The notes: generated by a model from the letters alone, not told the origin. 64,000 nt of DNA from Sphingomonas sp. 32-62-10 (GCA_002280555.1 NCEE01000001.1:1-64000), one strand, 5' to 3'. Positions 51,889-61,412 are shown, counted from the first letter of the stretch. Translations and numbers: made by a program.

Positions 51889-53568
51889 CTAGCGCGTCAG
51901 CTTCTTATACGCCAACCGGGTCGGCCGATCCGCCGCATCGCCCATGCGGCGACGCTTGTCTTCCTCATAGCTCTCGAAGTTACCCTCGAACCATTCCACA
52001 TGGCTGTTCCCCTCAAATGCAAGTATGTGCGTCGCCAGCCGATCAAGGAAGAAGCGGTCATGGCTGATCACCACGGCGCAGCCAGCGAAGCTTTCCAGCG
52101 CCTCCTCCAACGCGCGTAGGGTTTCGACGTCCAAATCGTTGGTTGGTTCGTCGAGGAGAAGCACGTTGCCACCCTCCTTGAGCATCTTCGCCAGATGCAC
52201 GCGGTTGCGTTCACCGCCTGAGAGCTGGCCGACCTTTTTCTGCTGGTCCTGCCCCTTGAAGTTGAACGCGCCGACATAGGCACGGGTGCCGACTTCCTGC
52301 TTGCCGAAACGGAACACATCCGATCCGTCCGACACTTCCTCCCACACCGTCTTGTTCGGCGCGAGATCGTCGCGGCTCTGGTCGACATAGCCGAGCTTCA
52401 CCGTCTGGCCGACATTGATTTCGCCGGTATCGGGCTGTTCCTGCCCGGTGATGAGCTTGAACAGCGTCGATTTGCCCGCGCCGTTCGGCCCGATCACGCC
52501 GACAATGCCGCCCGGCGGCAGGTTGAAGTTCAGATCCTCGAACAGCAATTTGTCGCCGTAAGCCTTGGTCAGGCCCTTGGCCTCAATCACGTTGTTGCCG
52601 AGCCGTTCGGGCATCTGGATGAGGATCTGCGCCTTGCCGGGGGTGCGGTTTTCCTGGGCGGCGACCAGTTCGTCGAACGCCTTGATGCGGGCTTTTGATT
52701 TGGTCTGGCGGGCCTTGGGGCTCTGGCGGATCCAGGCGAGTTCGTCCTGAATCGCCTTTTGCTTGCCCTGTTCCTCGCGCTCTTCCTGGTCAAGCCGCTT
52801 CGACTTCTTCTCCAGATAGCCCGAATAGTTGCTTTCGTAGATGTAATAGCGCCCACGATCGAGCTCGAGCACCCAGTTGACGACGTTATCGAGGAAGTAG
52901 CGATCATGGGTGACGAGGATAACGTTGCCGGTGTATTCCTTCAGGAAATTCTCCAGCCAGCCGACGCTTTCGGCGTCCAAATGGTTGGTCGGTTCGTCGA
53001 GCAGCAGAATATCGGGCTTTTCGAGCAGCAGCTTGCACAAAGCGACGCGGCGCTTTTCACCGCCCGACAGCTTGGTGACATCGGCATCGCCGGGCGGACA
53101 GCGGAGTGCCTCCATCGCGATTTCGAGCTGATTGTCGAGGCTCCAGCCATCGACCGCGTCGATCTTGGTCTGCAGGTCGCCCATTTCCTCCATCAGCGCG
53201 TCGAAATCGGTGTCTTCCTGCGGATCGCCCATTTCGGCGGAGATGGCGTTGAACCGCTCGACCATCGCCGCGACCGGACCCGCCCCGTCTCGGACATTGC
53301 CGATCACGTCCTTGGTCGCATCGAGCTGCGGCTCCTGCGGCAGATAGCCGACCTTGATGCCGTCCGCGGCCCAGGCTTCGCCGGTGTAATCGGGGTCGAT
53401 CCCGCCCATGATCTTCATCAGCGTCGATTTGCCCGATCCATTCGGGCCGATAATCGCGATCTTCGCGCCGGGGATGAACTGCAGGCTGATGTTGTTGAGC
53501 ACGGGCTTGGCCGCGCCGGGGAAGGTCTTGGTCAGACCCTTCATCACATAGGTATATTGCACGGCCAT
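51889..53568 (-). CDS. ettA: Energy-dependent translational throttle ATPase EttA (ABC-F)
   Basis: EttA is a ribosome-binding ABC-F ATPase that gates entry into elongation in response to the ATP/ADP ratio. From MAVQYTYVMKGLTKTFPG (ATG at 53568) it has 559 residues: two ABC domains with Walker A IGPNGSGKST and IGPNGAGKST, signature LSGGEKRRVALCKLLL and LSGGERNRVHLAK, and Walker B LLLDEPTNHLDAES. The arm and linker lie between. A 152-residue upstream extension has no conservation. Confidence 0.96.
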   Translation of the reverse strand: MAVQYTYVMKGLTKTFPGAAKPVLNNISLQFIPGAKIAIIGPNGSGKSTLMKIMGGIDPDYTGEAWAADGIKVGYLPQEPQLDATKDVIGNVRDGAGPVAAMVERFNAISAEMGDPQEDTDFDALMEEMGDLQTKIDAVDGWSLDNQLEIAMEALRCPPGDADVTKLSGGEKRRVALCKLLLEKPDILLLDEPTNHLDAESVGWLENFLKEYTGNVILVTHDRYFLDNVVNWVLELDRGRYYIYESNYSGYLEKKSKRLDQEEREEQGKQKAIQDELAWIRQSPKARQTKSKARIKAFDELVAAQENRTPGKAQILIQMPERLGNNVIEAKGLTKAYGDKLLFEDLNFNLPPGGIVGVIGPNGAGKSTLFKLITGQEQPDTGEINVGQTVKLGYVDQSRDDLAPNKTVWEEVSDGSDVFRFGKQEVGTRAYVGAFNFKGQDQQKKVGQLSGGERNRVHLAKMLKEGGNVLLLDEPTNDLDVETLRALEEALESFAGCAVVISHDRFFLDRLATHILAFEGNSHVEWFEGNFESYEEDKRRRMGDAADRPTRLAYKKLTR

Positions 53569-53682
53569 GGCCGACGGTCTCCGTCGTTGGGATGAAGGAA
53601 GGAAATCGGAAATTTCGTCGCGGGGCTTTAGCGGGCGCGCCAGTGATTGGCAAACGTGTGGACGGTGGCTACGCTCGCCGAT

Positions 53683-55083
53683 ATGAGAAAAACCCTGTTG
53701 ATCGCGGCATTGGCCGCCACCGCCCTTCCCCTTCCCGTCATGGCACAACGCGCCGCGCCGCCCACGGCACCTGCGGTCGATGCCAGTGTTGCAGCACTTC
53801 GCGATGCTGCGTTGAAGGATGATGTCGCCTATGACATTATCGAAGGCCTGACGACCGAGGTCGGTCCCCGCCCGGCTGGCACCGAGGCTGAGGCGCGGGC
53901 GCGCGACTGGGCAGTGAAAAAGCTGACCGCGCTCGGCTTCAAGAACGTGCATATCGAAACGACGTCCATGTCGGTCTGGCAGCGCGGTGAGGAAACCGCC
54001 GAGGTGGTCAGCCCGTTCCCGCAAAAGCTGCGCCTGGCCGCGCTGGGTGGCTCCGGGGCAACCTCCGCAAAGGGACTGACGGCAGAGATCGTCTATTTTC
54101 CTACCTTCGCCGATTTGCAGCGCGCACCGGAAGGCAGCCTGACCGGCAAGATCGCCTTTGTCTCCAACGCGATGGTCGCAACGCAGGATGGCTCAAGCTA
54201 TGGCGCGTTCGGATCGGCCCGGTTTGTGGGGCCCGGCATCGCCGCGCAAAAAGGAGCGGCGGCGATTATCGTTCGGTCAATCGGCAGCGATCATGGTCGC
54301 GGCCCGCATACCGGGCAAACCAACTTCCCCAAGGGCGTTGCCCCCATCCCCGCCGCAGCCTTGTCGACATCGGATGCCGACAATCTGTCGCGCATGATGG
54401 CGCGCGGCAAACCGGTGACCTTGCGGCTTGTGCTAACCCCTCGCCAAACGGGCATACATGACACCGGCAACGTAATCGCCGATGTGCCCGGCACCGATCC
54501 ATCGGCGGGCATCGTGCTCGTTGGCGGGCACCTCGACAGCTGGGATCTCGGCACCGGTGCGCTCGATGACGCGGCCGGCGTCGCGATCACGGCAGCCGCC
54601 GCCAAGCGACTGCTCGATGGCCCCGCCCCGCGCCGCACGGTCCGCGTGGTCTGGTTCGGCGATGAGGAAACCGGCGGCACCGGCGCCCTGGCCTATTTCG
54701 ACGCGCACAAGGACGAGCGCCATGTCATCGCGGCCGAATCCGATTTCGGTGCAGACCGGGTCTGGCGGGTCGAGTTCAACCTGCCCGAGAGCGCCAAACC
54801 GGTCGGAGACCGGGTCGCCTCTGCACTCGCGCCGCTGGGGATCGTTCGCGGCACCGCACTTGGTGGCGATGGCGCCGATATCGCCCCGCTGATCCGATCG
54901 GGCGTTGCCGGGATCGACCTGAACCAGTCCGGCCTGCGCTATTTCGATTATCATCACACGCCGGAGGATACGCTTGAACGGATTGACCCCGAACAGCTGC
55001 GCCAGAATGTGGCAGCGTGGACGGCGATGCTGGCGATCACCGCCAATGCGCCAGAGGATATCGGCCCGGTAAAGCCGCGCTGA
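53683..55083 (+). CDS. Exported M28-family zinc aminopeptidase
   Basis: From ATG at 53683 the protein has 466 residues: a signal peptide (KTLLIAALAATALPLPVMA), a PA-like inserted domain, and an M28 catalytic domain with co-catalytic zinc ligands in GGHLDSWDLGTGALDDAAG (His283, Asp), GDEETGGTGALAYF (Glu) and a C-terminal HHTPEDT. It is presumably a periplasmic aminopeptidase. It is divergent from ettA. Confidence 0.93.
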   Translation: MRKTLLIAALAATALPLPVMAQRAAPPTAPAVDASVAALRDAALKDDVAYDIIEGLTTEVGPRPAGTEAEARARDWAVKKLTALGFKNVHIETTSMSVWQRGEETAEVVSPFPQKLRLAALGGSGATSAKGLTAEIVYFPTFADLQRAPEGSLTGKIAFVSNAMVATQDGSSYGAFGSARFVGPGIAAQKGAAAIIVRSIGSDHGRGPHTGQTNFPKGVAPIPAAALSTSDADNLSRMMARGKPVTLRLVLTPRQTGIHDTGNVIADVPGTDPSAGIVLVGGHLDSWDLGTGALDDAAGVAITAAAAKRLLDGPAPRRTVRVVWFGDEETGGTGALAYFDAHKDERHVIAAESDFGADRVWRVEFNLPESAKPVGDRVASALAPLGIVRGTALGGDGADIAPLIRSGVAGIDLNQSGLRYFDYHHTPEDTLERIDPEQLRQNVAAWTAMLAITANAPEDIGPVKPR

Positions 55084-55133
55084 CCCGCTCAGAACAATAA
55101 CGGTAACGCAATGAAGTTTAAGTGAAAACCGAG

Positions 55134-55158
55134 GGAACCGTTTGACGGTCATCGGGTT
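55134..55158 (+). promoter_or_regulatory. Near-consensus EcfG promoter (tentative)
   Basis: GGAAC at 55134-55138, then a 16-base spacer and GGTT (one mismatch to CGTT). The distance to the lipoprotein start is about 83 bases. It is weaker than the two exact sites at 6.6 and 20.0 kb. Confidence 0.4.
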
Positions 55159-55241
55159 GTAATGCTGCCTTAGTGCCGCGGTCCGTTCCCAGATTCGTCA
55201 AGGGGGGGTGCGTCTTATCGTCCTTTTTGGGGAGCCTTGTT

Positions 55242-55532
55242 ATGAAGAAGATCGTTCTCGCGGCCACTGCCGCTGCCAGCCTTATCGCCCTTTCGGCCTG
55301 TGGTCGTTCGCCTGAAGGCGCAGCGATCGAAAACACCGGCGAGATGATGGCCGACAATATGGAAATGAAGGCCGATTCGATGGATGCGATGGCCGACAAC
55401 ACGTCGAACGCCATGGCGTCGGACATGATGGAAAACTCGGCTGACGCGATGGACGCTGGCGCCGCCAATGTTCGTGAAGCGGCTGACGATGCCGCTGATA
55501 AGGCCGATGATATGGCTGCCAACAAGCGCTGA
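55242..55532 (+). CDS. Small Met/Asp/Ala-rich lipoprotein (hypothetical)
   Basis: From ATG at 55242 (GGGGAG about 9 bases upstream) it encodes 96 residues. MKKIVLAATAAASLIALSAC carries a lipobox (ALSAC), so Cys20 should be lipidated. The mature protein is a low-complexity helix with repeated MADNM/KADSMDAMADN units and then DAADKADDMAANK, no aromatic residues and many acidic ones. I do not recognise the family. A strong terminator follows. A possible EcfG promoter lies upstream. Confidence 0.75.
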   Translation: MKKIVLAATAAASLIALSACGRSPEGAAIENTGEMMADNMEMKADSMDAMADNTSNAMASDMMENSADAMDAGAANVREAADDAADKADDMAANKR

Positions 55533-55553
55533 TCCGTCGCGCTTTTTGCACCG

Positions 55554-55587
55554 AAAAAAAGGGCGTCCCGTTTGGGGCGCCCTTTTT
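55554..55587. terminator. Bidirectional rho-independent terminator
   Basis: AGGGCGTCCC and GGGGCGCCCT form a 10-base stem with a GTTT loop, flanked by an A run before and a T run after. It serves the lipoprotein gene and the convergent thioesterase gene. Confidence 0.85.
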
Positions 55588-55606
55588 CATTGGCGCTGAC
55601 GAATGA

Positions 55607-56026
55607 TCAGGTGGAGGATTTGCCGAAAAAGCGTTCGATGACACTGTCCGCGAGCCGCGCGGGGCGGTGCGTATCGGCATTGATGCAGCACCAGCTCGAT
55701 TGCACTTCGGCCAGCACTTCTTCACCGCGGCGGATGATCGTCTGATAAAACGCCCGCGCGCCGTGCACTTTTTCCAACAGCACTGTCGCCACCACGTCGT
55801 CCGCCAGAAAGGCCGGCTTACGATAGGTAATTTCGTGCTTCAGCGCGACCCACAGGTGCGATGCGATCGCCTCTGCCGGTGCCAGCCGTTCCCAATGATT
55901 GATAACGGCAGCCTGTACCCATTTGAGATAGCTGGCATTATTCACATGGCCCATGAAATCGATATCAGCAGGATCGATGGCGATGGTGTATTCGTGTGGA
56001 ATGGCGTGCGGGATGGACTGTGACAT
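55607..56026 (-). CDS. Acyl-CoA thioesterase (4HBT hotdog family)
   Basis: The 139-residue protein from MSQSIPHAIPHEY (ATG at 56026) has the hotdog-fold signature IDFMGHVNNASYLKW, with the catalytic Asp/His pair, and LLEKVHGARAFYQTIIRRGEEVLAEVQSSWC. It resembles YbgC-like thioesterases that cleave acyl-CoA. An upstream start would add about 14 unconserved residues. It is divergent from the DUF6481-like gene. Confidence 0.9.
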   Translation of the reverse strand: MSQSIPHAIPHEYTIAIDPADIDFMGHVNNASYLKWVQAAVINHWERLAPAEAIASHLWVALKHEITYRKPAFLADDVVATVLLEKVHGARAFYQTIIRRGEEVLAEVQSSWCCINADTHRPARLADSVIERFFGKSST

Positions 56027-56109
56027 AATCAATGGGCATAGCACGCCCACCGTGCGTTGACCCCACATTCTCAGGGTTACCCAAATATTTTTTCGGAGCA
56101 GCTTACCCC

Positions 56110-56439
56110 ATGTCGTACAAGGACCCCGGCTTCAATGATCGCATCGCCAGCGCCGCCAAGGCCAAGCAGGCGGCGCTCGACAAGCTGAAGGCGCGCCCGC
56201 CGGTCGACGAGGAAGCCGTAGCCGCCCGCCTGGCCGCGCGTGCCGCCAAAGAAGCGGCAGACGCTGAAAAGCGCGCCGCCAAAATTGCCCAGCGCGAGCG
56301 GGAAGCCGCCGAAAAGGCCGAACGCAAACGCCTGGAAGCCGAAGCCGAGGCCGCCAAGGTCAAGCCCGAGCTGACCGAAGCGGAGAAGAAGGCTATCCGC
56401 GACGCCAAATACGCGGCGCGCAAGCAGCGCAAGCGCTAA
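56110..56439 (+). CDS. DUF6481-like Lys/Glu/Ala-rich helical protein
   Basis: The 109-residue protein (MSYKDPGFNDRIASAAKAKQ) is nearly all charged helix (EKRAAKIAQREREAAEKAERKRLE) and ends in a basic tail (YAARKQRKR). It matches in outline small DUF6481 proteins of sphingomonads, whose function is unknown. The charge and tail suggest nucleic-acid or ribosome association, but this is inference. GGAG lies about 12 bases upstream of the ATG. Confidence 0.8.
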   Translation: MSYKDPGFNDRIASAAKAKQAALDKLKARPPVDEEAVAARLAARAAKEAADAEKRAAKIAQREREAAEKAERKRLEAEAEAAKVKPELTEAEKKAIRDAKYAARKQRKR

Positions 56440-56445
56440 CCGGGA

Positions 56446-57402
56446 TTAGGCGACTGCGCGTCGTTCGCGGGTGATCACCCGCTGATAGACGGTCGCCCCG
56501 GTGAAATCACGGAACTCGAGCGCCATCGCATCGGTATCAAGGCTGATTGCGCCAAAGCCCGATCGCGACAGGCAGAATTGCGTGCCTTTTACCGATGCGA
56601 CGGGCCGCACTTCCGATCCGGCGCCGCACAGGATGTAATCGACGCCATTATCGACGATGTGCTGCATGTCATGGTCATGGCCGGCGATATAGGCCTGTAC
56701 GCCGTGCCGCTCGAGGATCGGCTTGATCATCTCCACCAATTCGGGCGTGTCGCCGTGCCCGCTACCGCCCGAACGCACCGTATGATGCCCGGCGACGATC
56801 TTCCATGCAGCAGTCGATTCGCCCAACGCCTTGTCGAGCCAGTCGAGCTGCGCCCGCACATCCTGCTTCATCACATTCTGCGCGATCACGCTCTGCACCT
56901 TGTCGCGATATTTGTGAACGAGCGGCGATGTATCGATGACGAACAGGTCCATTGCCGGGTTGCCCAGTTCGGCCCCCGACACCTTGAAATAGCGCGCCGG
57001 CATCCGCCAGCGGCTGCTGGTGGCAGCATAATCGATCTGCGCCTGCGGATTGCCGCGATAATCATGATTGCCAAGCGCGACCTGCCAGGGGATTTGCAGC
57101 GCGGGATCGGTGTAGACATCCTCGAACGACGTTTTCCACTGCGGATCAGTGATCGAATCGACGCCGTCGTCATAGAAATTGTCGCCCACCGCCAGCACGA
57201 ACCGGCTGCTGCGCGTGGCCGATGCCTTGCCCATCTGCACCGCGACATCGCGCTGATGCTCGGCACCGTCGCGTCCCCAATCACCGATCATGAGGAAATC
57301 GAGCGGTTTGGCGGCCGCTCTTGCGCCTATCGCGGTGCTCAAAACGGCACCCGCGGCCAAACCGGCAACGACGGTACGACGATTGACGGTTTCGAACGAC
57401 AT
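56446..57402 (-). CDS. Exported metallophosphoesterase (purple acid phosphatase-like)
   Basis: The 318-residue protein starts with a twin-arginine signal (VNRRTVVAGLAAGAVLSTAI) and has the calcineurin-like metal motifs FLMIGDWGRDG, AVGDNFYDDG, ALGNHDYRG, VAGHHTVRSGGSGHG and IAGHDHDMQHI. The layout resembles ACP5-type acid phosphatases. Substrate is unknown; export suggests phosphate scavenging. It is convergent with the DUF6481-like gene. Confidence 0.92.
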   Translation of the reverse strand: MSFETVNRRTVVAGLAAGAVLSTAIGARAAAKPLDFLMIGDWGRDGAEHQRDVAVQMGKASATRSSRFVLAVGDNFYDDGVDSITDPQWKTSFEDVYTDPALQIPWQVALGNHDYRGNPQAQIDYAATSSRWRMPARYFKVSGAELGNPAMDLFVIDTSPLVHKYRDKVQSVIAQNVMKQDVRAQLDWLDKALGESTAAWKIVAGHHTVRSGGSGHGDTPELVEMIKPILERHGVQAYIAGHDHDMQHIVDNGVDYILCGAGSEVRPVASVKGTQFCLSRSGFGAISLDTDAMALEFRDFTGATVYQRVITRERRAVA

Positions 57403-57456
57403 CGCGACATCCCCCTTGGTAGAGAAAGTCCGCTATAGCGCATTTATGACAGAATG

Positions 57457-57533
<77 letters not shown>

Positions 57534-57613
57534 ACGCTGGGGTGCCGTAGGCGGCATGTTCCGCCAGCGCAAGCCACATGTCTTTTATTTGCAGCACGGT
57601 GTGTGCCGGAATT

Positions 57614-57689
57614 TGGTGGGCCCGGCAGGACTCGAACCCGCAACCTAGCCGTTATGAGCGGCCAGCTCTAACCATTGAGCTACAGGCCC
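57614..57689 (-). tRNA. tRNA with CAU anticodon, probably tRNA-Ile2 (lysidine-modified)
   Basis: The 76-base minus-strand gene has acceptor GGGCCTG/CGGGCCC, anticodon loop CTCATAA (CAU), T arm GGGTTCGAGTCC and an encoded CCA. The body resembles E. coli ileX more than the usual alphaproteobacterial elongator methionine tRNA (GGCGGGGTAGCTCAG...), so a C34-to-lysidine Ile tRNA is favoured. The tilS gene is not in the window. Initiator tRNA is excluded because the acceptor is fully paired. Confidence 0.9.
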
Positions 57690-57732
57690 CACCGGCGACA
57701 CGCCTAGCGGAGGGGTGGGTGGCAGGGCAAGT

Positions 57733-58761
57733 CTAGCTGCCCGCCGCTATCGCCGCGGTGATCAGGGCATCGAGGCCGATCGGCTTTGCGCCGCGTTGAT
57801 CAAGCAATGCCAGCACCGAATCCCACCATCGATCGAACGCCGCCAGATCGGCACGATCGCGCACATAGGGGGTGTGGCCAGGCACCAGCGAGGGCGAATG
57901 GAACGAGAGGTTCAACACCGCCACCCCCTCACCCATCGCGATTCGCACGGCCTCCAGCGCATCGCGCAGCGGCATCTGTTCTGGAGTCAGCGCGACCCGG
58001 GCCAGCAGGCCGCTTCGCGCCATCACGCCACGCGCTCGCGGTATCCGCCCCAACGCCGGATAGAGCGACGCCCCCTGCCCCCGCAAACGGCCCGTATAGA
58101 CGGTGGTAAGCGGCAATTCGATCAGCGCCCCCAATCGGAATGCATGATTGCCGATGGCCGAAAAATCGGGGCCACCCTCCTGCGTATAATCATAGCGCGC
58201 CCGCATCGAGCTATCGAGCCGATAGCCTCGCGCCGCGAGCAGTTCGATCGTATGCGGCCCAATGCCATAGCGCCCGGCGCGATAGGCAAGCGGCGCCTTG
58301 CCAAACGCTGCCGTGATCGCCGCTGTGAGCACATCGAGCTTGGCCGCCTCAAGCGCGGGCGGCAGGTTACCCGGAAAACTGTGGAACGGGGTCACCACCT
58401 CATCAAAGGGCGGGTTGACCCAGGGGTGAAGCTGCGTGCCGATGCTCGACTGGCCGTCCGCTATGGCGCGGCGCAGGATATCGACGGCGGCAGGATCGCT
58501 GACAATTGGGTGATCGATCATGAAGGCAAGCGGCACCCCGGCGGCGGTAAACCGTGCATGCGCCGCCGGTATCGCCGCTACTGCCGTGGTGGCACGAGCA
58601 TCGCGCGATAGCGGCGCGCGCCAGTTAAACTCTTCTTCGGTATCGACGAAAACGATGAATCGCGTGCCGAAATCGGCGGGCCACCGGACCAGGGCATCAT
58701 TGCCGGGCGCGGCGGGGCGATATCCCATGGCCGCTGTTACCGGTAGATCACGATCCGGCAC
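57733..58761 (-). CDS. Polysaccharide-deacetylase-like protein (WalW family)
   Basis: The 342-residue protein begins with a GTG two bases after the kinase stop; an internal ATG at 58728 (MGYRPAAPGN) is the alternative. VFVDTEEEFNWRAPL, AFMIDHPIVSD, GTQLHPWVNPPFDE and LSFHSPSLVPGHTPYV follow the NodB-like fold seen in WalW, associated with capsule or holdfast loci. Metal ligand assignments are not certain. It probably acts on a sugar polymer, and follows the kinase in a two-gene operon. Confidence 0.85.
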   Translation of the reverse strand: MPDRDLPVTAAMGYRPAAPGNDALVRWPADFGTRFIVFVDTEEEFNWRAPLSRDARATTAVAAIPAAHARFTAAGVPLAFMIDHPIVSDPAAVDILRRAIADGQSSIGTQLHPWVNPPFDEVVTPFHSFPGNLPPALEAAKLDVLTAAITAAFGKAPLAYRAGRYGIGPHTIELLAARGYRLDSSMRARYDYTQEGGPDFSAIGNHAFRLGALIELPLTTVYTGRLRGQGASLYPALGRIPRARGVMARSGLLARVALTPEQMPLRDALEAVRIAMGEGVAVLNLSFHSPSLVPGHTPYVRDRADLAAFDRWWDSVLALLDQRGAKPIGLDALITAAIAAGS

Positions 58762-58763
58762 GA

Positions 58764-61412
58764 TCAGATGGTTGATGCTTGGCCCACACCGTGAGTGAAG
58801 GCGGCGGGGAGCCGCAAAGTCAAGCGATCAACGCCGATCGTCAGGCTGCCGCCCAGTTCGACTGCCAAATTGCGCGCCAAGCGCAGCGCAAACCCTGTGC
58901 CGAGCAATGGAGCGCCCAGCGCCTCAGCCTCTGCTTCGGCATCAATCATCAACAGCGCATCCCCAGCATAAGCGGCCAGTGCGCGCGGACGGTCGATATG
59001 AATGGCAACCGTTTCTTCGCCCTCGCGCCCCATGCGGACGCCAATCGTTTCGCCTGAACTGCCCGCCGCCACGAGCGCGGCAAGTAAGCGGGCAAACAGC
59101 CGATCAACCGCGCGATCGTCGCCGCGAATCGCCACATCGCCAGCCGAAATATCAAGCGCCAGCGTCGCACCTCGCAATGTGGCAAGCGGCTCCAGATCAA
59201 GCGCGATCCGTTGCAGCAGCAGCGCCACCGGCACGTCCGTAGGCCGCAGTTCAAGCGCGTGCGCCTCAATCCGCGCAGCAGTATCAAGATCATCAATGGC
59301 ACCAAGCAGCCCCATCGCCTGGTCTCTGATCGTGCCGGCATAATCGCGGTATGGACCAGACACTGGGCCCAGCAATTCGCCCTCGATCATTTCGGCAAAA
59401 CCCGCGATCGCGGTGGTTGGCGTGCGCAGTTCATGGACGAGCTGACGTAGCGAATCTGTTGCCGGCGTGCGCATGCTTTGCTCGGGCTCGGCGCGCTCAT
59501 CGGCCCGCGGCCGGCGCGCGGTGCCACGATAGCCAGTGAACCGTCCCGTCGCCTTGTCAAAGGCGGGTACGCCCGAAATGCGCCACTGCCCGGCCGCATC
59601 GGACTGGCCATCGACCAGCAACCGAGCCTGCGCAAAGGCCGACCGGCGACGGAACGCACCAGCCGCCACGCCATCGACCCGTGCCGCCGCGCCTTCTGGC
59701 GCCAAATCGAGCGATACGCCGATCAGCGCGGCCCGCGACACACCGGAGACCCAGCGGATGATGCCGCGCGCATCAGTTTCGAAACTGAACCCCTGAGGCG
59801 CTGCGACGGGCTCGCCAATATCATTCGCAAGCAAGGCATCGGTATCGCCGCGACCTTCTTCTTCGCGTTGGCGCTGAAACGCATCGATCCGCGCGACCAG
59901 ATCGGAAATCTGGAATGGGCCACGTGGGGTTACTGCATCAGCTGCGGGCTCGATCGCGATTGGCGCTGCATCCGCCAACGTTTCAACAACGGCGGTCATC
60001 GGTTCGGCGGTAGGCAACACCTCATTTTCAGTGCCTTCAGCAGCGACAGGCGCCTCGCCTTGGTCGACCGCGACGGGTGCGGTCGGTGGGGTTGATGGTC
60101 CGTCGTCAATAGTACCCTCAGCAGGTAGCGCCTGAGTTTCATCTTTCTTGCGCAGTGCCTCGACGACCACCGGCAGCCCGAATGCTACGCTGGCAATCGA
60201 TACAAATGACCAGGCCCCTGGTTGTTCAGGCGACAGCGCGGGATCAGGCACGGCCTGAGGCACTGGCTCAACAACCGGCTCGGCTGTGGCCAGGGTGGAG
60301 AGGACGGGCGCAGAAAAAACCGGGGCAGAGAGAACCGCGGCAGTGGCGATAGATGCTGCAGCCGGTGGCGCTTCAACAGGTGCAGTAGTCGCCCGTTCGA
60401 TCGCGACCGGTGGCGGAGACGCTGGGGGCCTTGCCGGCAGCTTGAGAATAACGGGCTTTGGCGGAACACTGGAAGGCACTGACGGGCGCACGGCGATGAC
60501 GGCGGTCCAGTCAATCGACAACGGCTCCCAAACGGGCTCAGGCTGAGGCTCGAGCTCAGCCGGGTGTTCGCGGGCGGCCGCGTCAAGGGGAGCTTCTGGG
60601 TGATCTTCAGGCGGCGGTGCAATCGCTTCAGCTGCTTCTTCAGCATCGACCGTCTGCATGGTCCGTATCGGCGCATTGCCAGCTGCATGACTATCGATCG
60701 GTACATGGTCATTTGCGGGGACGCGATCGGCCAAAATGGGTTCGGTTGGCCGTATCGACTCGATGATGGCGGATAGTGACGACCCCGGCAGCGCTTGTTC
60801 TTCGGGGTTGGGCTCACCTGGGCGCAGAATATTGGCGTCGGGCTCCGGTGCGACCACGGCGAGAACTGGAGCGGGCACTGGCGCAAGCGTTACATCAGTT
60901 TCGTCATGCCTATGGTTGTCGAGGCTCTGGTCCGGTGAATCGGGCCGTGTCGACGCATCCGTCTCCGGAACCGCGCCATGCGAATCGCCTGCAGCCTCAA
61001 TTACTTCAGGCGGGGGTACAATCGTCGACGGCGGAAGAATGAAATCGATCGGCCCGAATGATTCGAGCGCCCGTCCCACTTCGGCTGAAAGATCGCGGCG
61101 ATGGCGCAACACTGATCGTCCGGCCGGCGACATATCGGGCAGCATCGCGATCCATTCATCGGTCGACAGTTCCGCCATGCGTAGTACTGGTGCCGAAATT
61201 GCCAGATCTTCCTCGGCAAACAGCCGAACTAGCGGTGCCGGTGGCCGGGCGAAGGCCAATGCGCGCGCGCTCGCCGCGCGAATCGTCGCTGGAACTTGCG
61301 GGCGAATCGATCGCAACCGCGTAATCGCGATGTCGCTGGCTGGTGCCCGCCCGCGGCCAATCAGGTCGACCAGCTGCCGCCACGCGGTCTGCGCGCCAAA
61401 AGGCGTCGACAT
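58764..61412 (-). CDS. Large sensor histidine kinase with degenerate ATPase domain
   Basis: From ATG at 61412 the protein has 882 residues. Residues 1-170 are helical and of unknown type. Residues 170-540 are low-complexity Pro/Ala/Glu/Val. A PAS-like domain (residues 570-640) precedes a HisKA domain with His660 in QLVHELRTPTTAIAGFAEM. In the C-terminal ATPase region the N-box is LFARLLAALVAA, without the usual Asn, and the G1 box reads HIDRPRALAAY without Gly-x-Gly, so ATP binding is probably lost; LGTGFALRLARNLA is all that remains of the G2 box. No transmembrane segment is obvious. Confidence 0.85.
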   Translation of the reverse strand: MSTPFGAQTAWRQLVDLIGRGRAPASDIAITRLRSIRPQVPATIRAASARALAFARPPAPLVRLFAEEDLAISAPVLRMAELSTDEWIAMLPDMSPAGRSVLRHRRDLSAEVGRALESFGPIDFILPPSTIVPPPEVIEAAGDSHGAVPETDASTRPDSPDQSLDNHRHDETDVTLAPVPAPVLAVVAPEPDANILRPGEPNPEEQALPGSSLSAIIESIRPTEPILADRVPANDHVPIDSHAAGNAPIRTMQTVDAEEAAEAIAPPPEDHPEAPLDAAAREHPAELEPQPEPVWEPLSIDWTAVIAVRPSVPSSVPPKPVILKLPARPPASPPPVAIERATTAPVEAPPAAASIATAAVLSAPVFSAPVLSTLATAEPVVEPVPQAVPDPALSPEQPGAWSFVSIASVAFGLPVVVEALRKKDETQALPAEGTIDDGPSTPPTAPVAVDQGEAPVAAEGTENEVLPTAEPMTAVVETLADAAPIAIEPAADAVTPRGPFQISDLVARIDAFQRQREEEGRGDTDALLANDIGEPVAAPQGFSFETDARGIIRWVSGVSRAALIGVSLDLAPEGAAARVDGVAAGAFRRRSAFAQARLLVDGQSDAAGQWRISGVPAFDKATGRFTGYRGTARRPRADERAEPEQSMRTPATDSLRQLVHELRTPTTAIAGFAEMIEGELLGPVSGPYRDYAGTIRDQAMGLLGAIDDLDTAARIEAHALELRPTDVPVALLLQRIALDLEPLATLRGATLALDISAGDVAIRGDDRAVDRLFARLLAALVAAGSSGETIGVRMGREGEETVAIHIDRPRALAAYAGDALLMIDAEAEAEALGAPLLGTGFALRLARNLAVELGGSLTIGVDRLTLRLPAAFTHGVGQASTI

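Noticed and set aside
57614..57689. Elongator or initiator tRNA-Met
   Set aside because: The acceptor is fully paired (not initiator) and the body is closer to Ile2 than to alphaproteobacterial elongator tRNA-Met; the final choice depends on a model-based check.
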